Positions 57,655 through 64,000 of a stretch of 64,000 nt of DNA are shown here, piece after piece (position 1 is the stretch's first letter; each line of letters begins with the position of its first letter). The DNA comes from Temnopleurus reevesii (lineage: Eukaryota > Echinodermata > Echinoidea > Temnopleuroida > Temnopleuridae): positions 30,050-94,049 of the forward strand of contig BQKZ01001732.1 of assembly GCA_036244855.1 (NCBI GenBank), in the 5' to 3' direction. Below the pieces are notes generated by a model, which was not told the origin of the DNA, ran no database searches, and worked only from the letters and a program-made list of their open reading frames with translations. The position numbers and the translations under genes are program-made.

Positions 57655-57800
57655 TGTAGTACGGAGCAATGCACTCGACTTGTACTTCAGGCTTTGGTTT
57701 TAGCGGAATACAAATTACGTGTAATTGCGCGAGATCGGGGAAATGGGCTTGTCGAAATGCGATGGGAGGGAAAGACATTACATGCGAAGGACTTGTACTT
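57655..57800. other. GC-richer island with a paired-homeodomain-like site
   Basis: A short CpG-containing segment in AT-rich flanks. It holds the near-palindrome AATTACGTGTAATT (57713-57726), followed by GCGCGAGATCGGGGAAATGG. The end of the island (ACTTGTACTTTCACTGATTT) resembles the units of the array that follows. No frame with splice sites is evident. Confidence 0.3.
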
Positions 57801-58420
57801 TCACTGATTTAGCGAATGCTACATTGATTTACGGAATGCTCGATGAACAGATGAAATATGCAGTGACTACATGAGGGTTTTATTTGTATTTTGAGTTACA
57901 AGCAAAAAAAATGTACAAGAAATTACAGGCAATTGTACTTTGATTTAGCGAATGCTCCATGAAATGTGCAGTGACTACTGGCACAGAGGGTTAATACATA
58001 TTTTGAATTACAAGCAAAAAAATGTACAAGAAATTACAGGCAATTGTACTTTGTTTTAGCAAAAGCCCTGTGCAATGTACATTGAAGTATTGAATGTACT
58101 ACTACTAGGGAATATTTGCATTTATTTGTAATTCTTAATTACGAGCATAAACCAACAAGCAAAGAAATTCAGTCGTACTTTTATTGCTTTGGTGAATTTT
58201 CCATGAACCGTTAATGTACTACTGGCACACGGGCAAGTTTATTCTGTATTCTAAATTACAAATATAAGAATTATCCTCAAGATACTGCAAACCGGAATAT
58301 TTGTACTTTTGACTGATTCAGCGAATGTTTCATGAACAGTGAACTATTGAATGTATTTCTTGCCTACATGTATATACAAGTTTAATCTGTATTCTAGAAT
58401 ATAAATATGATAATTATTCA
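57785..58420. repeat. Degenerate tandem repeat, ~110-150-bp unit
   Basis: GATTTAGCGAATGCT or variants recur near 57809, 57941, 58054 and 58316, with ACAAGCAAAAAAATGTACAAG and AAATTACAGGCAATTGTACTTTG shared by adjacent units. Confidence 0.8.
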
Positions 58421-59526
58421 AGATGCAACAAAGCAAAGTGCAATTCAAATTTTTTTCCTCTGATATCCTGACGAAAGTGATCAAAATTATTTCAAAAATT
58501 ATGGTATTTCATTTTTATTGCAATATATCTTTAATCCTAAAATTATATGAATTCAATTTCAATGCAAATGTGTAAACAATGAAATTCAATATACTTTGCT
58601 TTGAAAAACAAACTCGTACTTTGTATATTGTGTGAATCCTAAAAATTGTATTTTTATCCATCTATTTGTGCATGGTATAGCAGCATATGAACTCCTTATC
58701 TCAATTTTTATCTACATTGTATATCGATGTAAAAAGGTATGGATTCCTAACACATAGATAGCCATTGCTGATCAAAATCATGATAAGATTCATAAAATAT
58801 ATTGATGCTTCCCCCTTGATTGAAATATAGTGTGCGGATATTGTTGACTTTGTTTGGGAAATCTAACCAATGATTGTGCTCTTTGCTCACTCCATTATCG
58901 CTGGTTTAATCCATGTGAAATTTGTTGCAGCTTATAATTTTAAAAAATATAGTGCTGGGAAAATTAGGACTAAGAAATCATATTGAATATCAATCTATAT
59001 TGTTGATTCCATCTGTGTGAATGTTGACTTAGCTTTCATTCCAAACAAACATTGCTGGGAAAATCATGATCAAGAATTTTCATCTCTTGACAATAATCCA
59101 TATATTTTTTAATCATTCTAGATTAAACTTTGACATCTCTAAAATTTGTCATTGAAAAAAGGAGGCAAGCTTTAACATATTTCTTGAGGTATTCATGTGT
59201 CAAAATTGTATTAAAATACCAATTTTAATGCAATATTAAAACATATTCTGTGTGGGAAAATGATACATGTACTTGCATATTTCAATCTATATGTCAGTAC
59301 ATGGCACCAATAACAAAGATCATTGTGTATTATATCAGGCTTGAGACCAATATATCTTCTTTTTGAGGAGCAATCACCAATCGTCATCTGAGCTTTCTAG
59401 TGTTATGATATAAGAATGTTGAAAAACAATGCATTTGCATATGTACAGTGCAATCCCTTGCTCCCTGATACCACTATTAAAGCCCAGAACAATATATGGA
59501 CCCCTGATCCTACTGTTAAACTAATA
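58421..59526. other. Non-coding stretch with weak repeats
   Basis: GCTGGGAAAATNA recurs near 58954 and 59052. The AGACCAATATATCTTC...CAATCACCAATC segment at about 59344-59385 recurs at 59867-59910. No gene is supported. Confidence 0.4.
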
Positions 59527-59707
59527 CAGTGGAAACTCATTATATATAAAGAGGTCAGATATAGCGAGATACCTGTTATAACAAGGTGATTTTATTGGTC
59601 CCAGCTCTTTATAGTTCTTTGTTTTTTTACCCTGATATAGTGAGGAACCTGATATAACACAGGAATTTTCATGGTCCCAAGGACCTTGTTATAAAGAGGT
59701 TTCACTG
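59527..59707. mobile_element. 181-bp pogo/Tigger-like MITE
   Basis: Ends are CAGTGGAAACTCATTATA and, inverted, CAGTGAAACCTCTTTATA, with TA on both sides (59525-59526 and 59708-59709). The CAGTG(A)AACCTC...TTATAAC terminus is characteristic of pogo/Tigger-type Tc1/mariner relatives. It has an internal subterminal repeat (TGGTCCCA twice, in CTGATATAG/GATATAAC context) and no transposase. Confidence 0.9.
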
Positions 59708-60470
59708 TATATTAAATTTGTATTTTCAGGCAAATACGATTCAATACTGAATATTTATGCCATGATCCCATGAGCCTGCATTTTCTGGTGATAACAGGTA
59801 AGCAAAGTGACAAGTATAGTAGTGTACGATACAAAGCATCTTGTGTGTAACGTATGTATCAAGCCCCAGACCAATCTATCTTCATTTCGAAGACCAATCA
59901 CCAATCATCCGCTAGTCATTCTCCAGATGTCTTCGACAAGCGTCCAGCATTACTTGCGCAATTTCAAATTTCAAGAGCAATTTGGGTGAGCTCGGTCGTG
60001 ATGCCATGAAACGTCTGGGTATTTGAGCTTTATTTATATTACGCTACAGCATTCGTGTGTGTAAGTAGGAGGTAGGCATGGTACAATGTGCAACAGTGAC
60101 ACAGAAATAAAAAGAAAAGAAAAATGAAATAGAAATAACATAAATGTAATCCATATTAACTCTATTAAAATTAAATCTACCGGTATTCATATTACAGTGT
60201 TATACAATGATGTGTTTAATGATTCTGTAAGCAGATTATACTACTCATGAGTAAACCAAACTATTACAACAGAGACCAAACCATAAATATAGGGATATTT
60301 GACAACATATTCCTGTGCATACATTCAAGCAAATATCTGCAATATTTTAGGAAATTAATATGCTACTTATTTCTCTAATCAATGCTCCTCATATTTGACT
60401 AAGTGCTGTATCTGAAAGAAAACAATATTTATATTAAAAAAAGAATATTTTTTTTATGTACAGGGGGGAA
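59708..60470. other. Non-coding stretch with a weak exon-like segment
   Basis: 59928-59985 lies between TTCTCCAG and GG|GTGAGC and begins ATGTCTTCGACAAGC. However, its upstream half belongs to a duplicated repeat (see 58421-59526), so it is not called as an exon. Nothing else is recognised. Confidence 0.3.
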
Positions 60471-60785
60471 AGAGGAGAGTCACCCCCCCCCCCCCCCAAT
60501 TCTTGGAGAGCCCCTGGATACGCCCACTCAAAGGAATGCCAACACATTCGCTCTTAATCACAAGTGACACTTATCGCACCTTTTAGCCAGGTATTGGAAT
60601 AAAATATCTATATTTTGGTGTTCACAAAAATACATTTTGGGGGTCACAAAAATATTTTTTGGGGAAAGAGAAGGATCACCCCCAAATTCTTGGACAGCCC
60701 CTGGATACGCCCACGCACAGGAATGCCAACATATTCGCTCTTAATCACAAGTGACACTTATCGCACCTTTTAGCCAGGTATTGGA
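60471..60785. repeat. Two-copy tandem duplication, ~187-bp unit
   Basis: TTCTTGGANAGCCCCTGGAT at 60500 and 60687, each followed by ACGCCCACNCANAGGAATGC, ATTCGCTCTTAATCACAAGT and TTAGCCAGGTATTGGA at over 95% identity. Confidence 0.95.
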
Positions 60786-60899
60786 GGCCCGAGGCGCGAG
60801 TGAAACAGATCTACACCTAATCTCGGAGCCCAAGATGATATCATCGTAGCTTAGCCACCAGGTATGCAGTGCATGTATTTTAATGAGTTATGCGATACT
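60786..60899. other. GC-richer segment ending in a donor-like site
   Basis: GGCCCGAGGCGCGAGTGAAA up to TTAGCCACCAG|GTATGC. It stands out from its flanks in CpG content. A start for a reading frame could not be fixed, so exon status is open. Confidence 0.2.
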
Positions 60900-62000
60900 C
60901 AGTCGTTGTAACAAATATTAGACGAGAAAGCGATTGCAAGCTCGATGGGGGTATGCGATTGATCGCAAAGAGATAAACCCTAAATGAGGGCAGATAAATA
61001 TATACAAAGAGAAGAATATTTGGCATGTGTTGAGACAAAGAGACCTATATAATTTGTTATTCTAGGCAACAACAATTTTACGAAAAAGCGATTGCATGCT
61101 AATGGGGGAATATGAATGATCGTGAAGATATAAACCCTTAATAAGGACAGATAAATATATACAAAGTTAAAGGAAGGAGCAATATCTGTCATGCGTTTAG
61201 ACAAAGAGAGACTTATAATCTGTTATTCTAGGTAACAAAAATTTGACGAAAAAGAGATTACATGCTGCTGGGGGTATGCGAATGATCATGAAGAGATAAA
61301 CCTAAATGAGGCCAGATAAATATNGGGTAAATGATCGTGAAAAGATAAACCTGAAATGGGGACAGTATATACAAAGTTTGAAGAAGAGATACAAGGACTT
61401 GGTATTGACATGTTTGTGGACAAAGTTTTCTTTTATTTGTTATTCTAAGTAACAAATACTTTCATGTGCAAAAAAAAGGATAATGCTCCATGGGAGTCTC
61501 GAATCGATCTGTAGAGATAAACTAGAAATGGATGACAGATAAACATATTGTTTGAAAAAAAGAGAGAGAAGAGAGATAAAGATACACTTTTGACACATTC
61601 AAACATTTTCGTGGTGTTTTATTCCATACAATGATAATTGGGAGATAGACTTTAGATCAAGGAATACATGTATGTGTTCAGAGAAACTTAAAAAAGGACA
61701 TGACAAGATATTTCATGAAGAAAGAAAAAGGTGACATGTTCAAAATGAGAATGTGTGGAAAATTAATGAGATAAAATGGGATTAGAAAAATACATGAATG
61801 TTTTGTTGAAAAAAAAAGATAAAGACAAGGTGTTTCCAAAGTTTCTAAAAATAGAGTGAAAAAAAAGCCTTGAAGAGTAAGAGAATTTCAAGGGAATGCT
61901 TCAAGGGGGTAGCTATTTGAATGATCATGGAAAGATAAGTTTTACCAGGGGCAGATAAATATTTTGCAAGAAGAGAGACAAAAATACAGCATTGATCGGT
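60900..62000. repeat. Degenerate tandem repeat, ~160-bp unit, with single N
   Basis: The motif GGGGGNATNNGAATGATCNTGAAGAGATAAACC...CAGATAAATAT recurs near 60945, 61104 and 61269, then after the N at 61324 near 61330, 61488 and 61906, with ATTTGTTATTCTAGGNAACAA between units. The N interrupts a unit and a fragment restarts after it, so this array is not reliably assembled. Confidence 0.8.
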
Positions 62001-62147
62001 TTTGAAGGCAAAGAATGTCGTACACCTTTAGATTATTATTATAATACAGTAATACAGCAGTTACAAGAAATTAGAACAGAAAATGTTTACATGCAGGAAT
62101 GCTCAGCAGAGGTACTATATATTGATAATGATCATGGTCTAAACATA
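62001..62147. other. Short non-coding stretch
   Basis: Nothing recognised. Confidence 0.3.
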
Positions 62148-62346
62148 CGGTATAAGCCAATATTTTAGCGTACAGATATTTTCGAGATTTCTGAATAGCT
62201 TGACACATTGGCGTGTTGTTATTTTCACGTTTTTGACAGTGTTTGTACACAAATGAATGTTCATCATATAGAGTGGAAATGTTCGCGAGGCCATAACCGC
62301 GAAATCAGCGAAAATAAAACCACAGCAAAAATTTCAGCATATACAG
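62148..62346 (+). mobile_element. MITE of the CTGTATAAGC family, reverse of 4003-4201
   Basis: Near-complete reverse-complement match to 4003-4201: GTATAAGCCAATATTTTAGC, ACACATTGGCGTGTTGTTAT, GTGTTTGTACACAAATGAAT, CATATAGAGTGGAAATGTTC and GCGAGGCCATAACCGCGAAA. The left flank is TA, the right flank is mutated (TG). It is about 85-90% like its partner, so the two are not very old. Confidence 0.9.
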
Positions 62347-63894
62347 TGTGCTATTTCACATATTGGCAAATGAATAAAAGAGAGTGATCAATGATGGGCA
62401 TTAACAAGCCAATTTAATAAAAACTTCAAAATGTCCCAAATTTTGGGGGGCTCCTGCCTACTTCGTCAGGGGAAAACAAGATCATGATTATGACTATACA
62501 AACTATAAAATCAGAGAAAATCATAAATAAACGGAAAAATTCTCCTGTAATATAGTATTCTGAGAAACATACATTTTAATAGAAGGAAATTGCATTCATT
62601 GAGTAATACTCAAATAAGAAAATGACTGTGAAGCTTCAGAATTGATAAAGAGATGATTTAGTCATTTGTGAATCAAATCGTTTAATATTCAGGGTGTCTA
62701 GACTAGTATGAGTTATCTCAGGACAGGTAGGGGGAGAGAGATTTACAAAACCTTGGAGAATTAACATTCATAAAATTACAAAAATAGTTTTCTTCAACTA
62801 CAGCTTAAAAAGGAAAGCAAGACAAATATTGTGTAAACTATATCTACATTCTATCAAGAATCATTTCTAAAAAAATTGAAAATTAATTTTCCCAATATTA
62901 TGACATTCACAACATTTTAATCTCAATTTGATCATCATTTGTGTGCATAACTGGGCATAAAACATGATTCGCTATCCAAGTTCTATAAACCAAAGACAAA
63001 CACAACTCTTAACAATTCTACAAATAACAAATACTTGTTATCTTAATAAGCACCGCTTATGACTGATAACATATCGTAAATAACTTCAAAGTCACAAGCA
63101 ATTTCATTCATACTCGAAAATATAATTCAATAAAAATGGTCTGGCATGTGTAAATTTGATTTAGAACCAGAAATGAGTATGATTAAAGATGTGTAAACAG
63201 TTTGGTTAAGACCTTCTCCCTCGATTATCCAGAAAAGAGGTCACCATTTCAGGTACAAAATTATGAAAATGAGCACAAGAAATTTCTAATTAGCTTAAAT
63301 ACTTCAAACTGTAGCTCAATTTTTGCATCGGTCTTTACTGACATCTCTGTATTTATATTGTATTCAGTACATGTATATTCGCTCATTTAAAAATATTTGG
63401 TTGATAAAATCCAAACTCTTCAGAGAAAATCCAAATTTATAACAGAAAATACAGAAAATGTGAAAAGAATAATGAACGAAAGTGAGAATTAGAAATTATA
63501 GATAAAATGAGAAAGGGCCTATTTCTTAATTTCAAATGATGATTTTATGGAAATAGGTTTGTGTATTTGTCAGTCTGTGCAACCTTGAATCTTCAATAAG
63601 CAAAAAAAATCGTTTCCAATTTCAATGTTTTTTAAATTCACAAAATGCATACCATTTTATTAGGTCAAAATAATAAAACAAAAAAGGTTATCTTGAGTAT
63701 ATGAAGTATGCGAGTCTTCAACACAATAGTTCTGAATAAAAAGAAAAATTTCAATATCCAAAGATAAAAATAATCAACTCATATAGGCAGTATTCCATGA
63801 GCAACCAAATAAATCTTAATAAGAATCGATGGAATTTGAATTATATGTTGAAATATAATCATATTATATATTCCCCCTCCATCCACAATCCCAG
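62347..63894. other. Non-coding stretch, nothing recognised
   Basis: AT-rich. A polypyrimidine run (TTCCCCCTCCATCC) at its end precedes the exon candidate at the edge of the window. Confidence 0.35.
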
Positions 63895-64000
63895 CGGAAA
63901 ACGAGCTAGCATGTCCCCGAAACTCTTGGCGAGAGCTAACGTTCGGCGACATGGTCGATTTCCCCGTGCTTCGCGCCGTCGAGCATGAAATAAGTGGGGA
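63895..64000 (+). CDS. Putative internal exon, cut by window end
   Basis: A pyrimidine-rich tract ending CACAATCCCAG gives a good 3' splice site at 63894. The segment after it is sharply GC- and CpG-richer. After two bases that would finish a split codon, one frame runs open for 34 codons to the window end (from 63897): ENELACPRNSWRELTFGDMV, then DFPVLRAVEHEISG. Its mixed, non-repetitive composition looks like real protein. A second frame is open to a TGA at 63988 but is Arg-rich and less protein-like. No family is recognised. If real, this is part of a gene continuing to the right on the + strand. Confidence 0.35.

Noticed and set aside
59928..59985. Exon-like ATG segment between an acceptor and GTGAGC
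   Set aside because: The upstream part is a copy of the repeat at about 59344-59385, the start context is weak, and no continuation was found.
1..64000. Reverse transcriptase, transposase or viral genes
   Set aside because: No frame shows recognisable catalytic motifs; all mobile elements seen are short and non-autonomous.

Overview
This window is AT-rich animal nuclear DNA. It has no bacterial-style gene packing, no intact long ORF, and many short interspersed and tandem repeats. The most likely source is a marine invertebrate deuterostome, probably an echinoderm. The reasons are a tRNA-derived SINE with a GCGCTATATAAAT-type tail (1-226 and 22886-23169), many small palindromic transposon remnants with TA or TTAA targets, and very high apparent allelic divergence. 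The organism call is an inference; hemichordate, cephalochordate or mollusc cannot be excluded. No rRNA, tRNA or CRISPR array is visible. No complete protein-coding gene can be called with confidence.

The sequence is a draft short-read assembly and must be read with that in mind. A perfect Illumina Nextera junction adapter lies at 16379-16416. There is one 390-bp N gap (28416-28805) and nine isolated single Ns (7405, 13588, 16425, 19267, 25887, 31679, 38663, 49618, 61324). At several of these Ns the sequence to the left is repeated to the right with several percent divergence and indels: 13136-13587/13589-14050, 17200-19266/19268-21646, a compound copy set over 24531-36360, and 35207-38013/38664-40930. 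The simplest reading is that both haplotypes of a very heterozygous diploid were placed in tandem. If so, the true locus is roughly 10-13 kb shorter than shown. The copies also serve as natural comparisons: several mobile elements are present in one copy and absent from the other.

Layout. 1-8.7 kb: SINE end, a 500-bp purine tract, local tandem duplications, a MITE and a purine-rich ~117-bp satellite. 8.7-16 kb: ~160-200-bp degenerate tandem repeats, a palindromic MITE and a duplicated block. 16-21.7 kb: a (CAT)n array with adapter contamination, then a 2-kb duplicated block in which each copy carries a different foldback element. 21.7-24.5 kb: dispersed repeats and a full SINE. 24.5-41 kb: the most interesting stretch, with three copies of a putative signal-peptide exon ending at a consensus splice donor, a 622-bp palindromic transposon with a matching empty site, and a 361-bp block identical in two otherwise diverged copies. 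41-64 kb: ~147-, ~170-, ~204-, ~760-, ~168- and ~110-bp tandem repeats, several MITEs, a long RNA-type hairpin (50254-50402), a few GC-rich non-repetitive islands and a plausible partial exon at the right edge (63895-64000).

As a working model, the window is mostly intron or intergenic DNA. It may hold the first coding exon of a secreted or membrane protein on the + strand near 25-32 kb, and possibly an exon of a separate gene entering from the right edge. All exon calls are single-sequence inferences from splice signals and reading frame.
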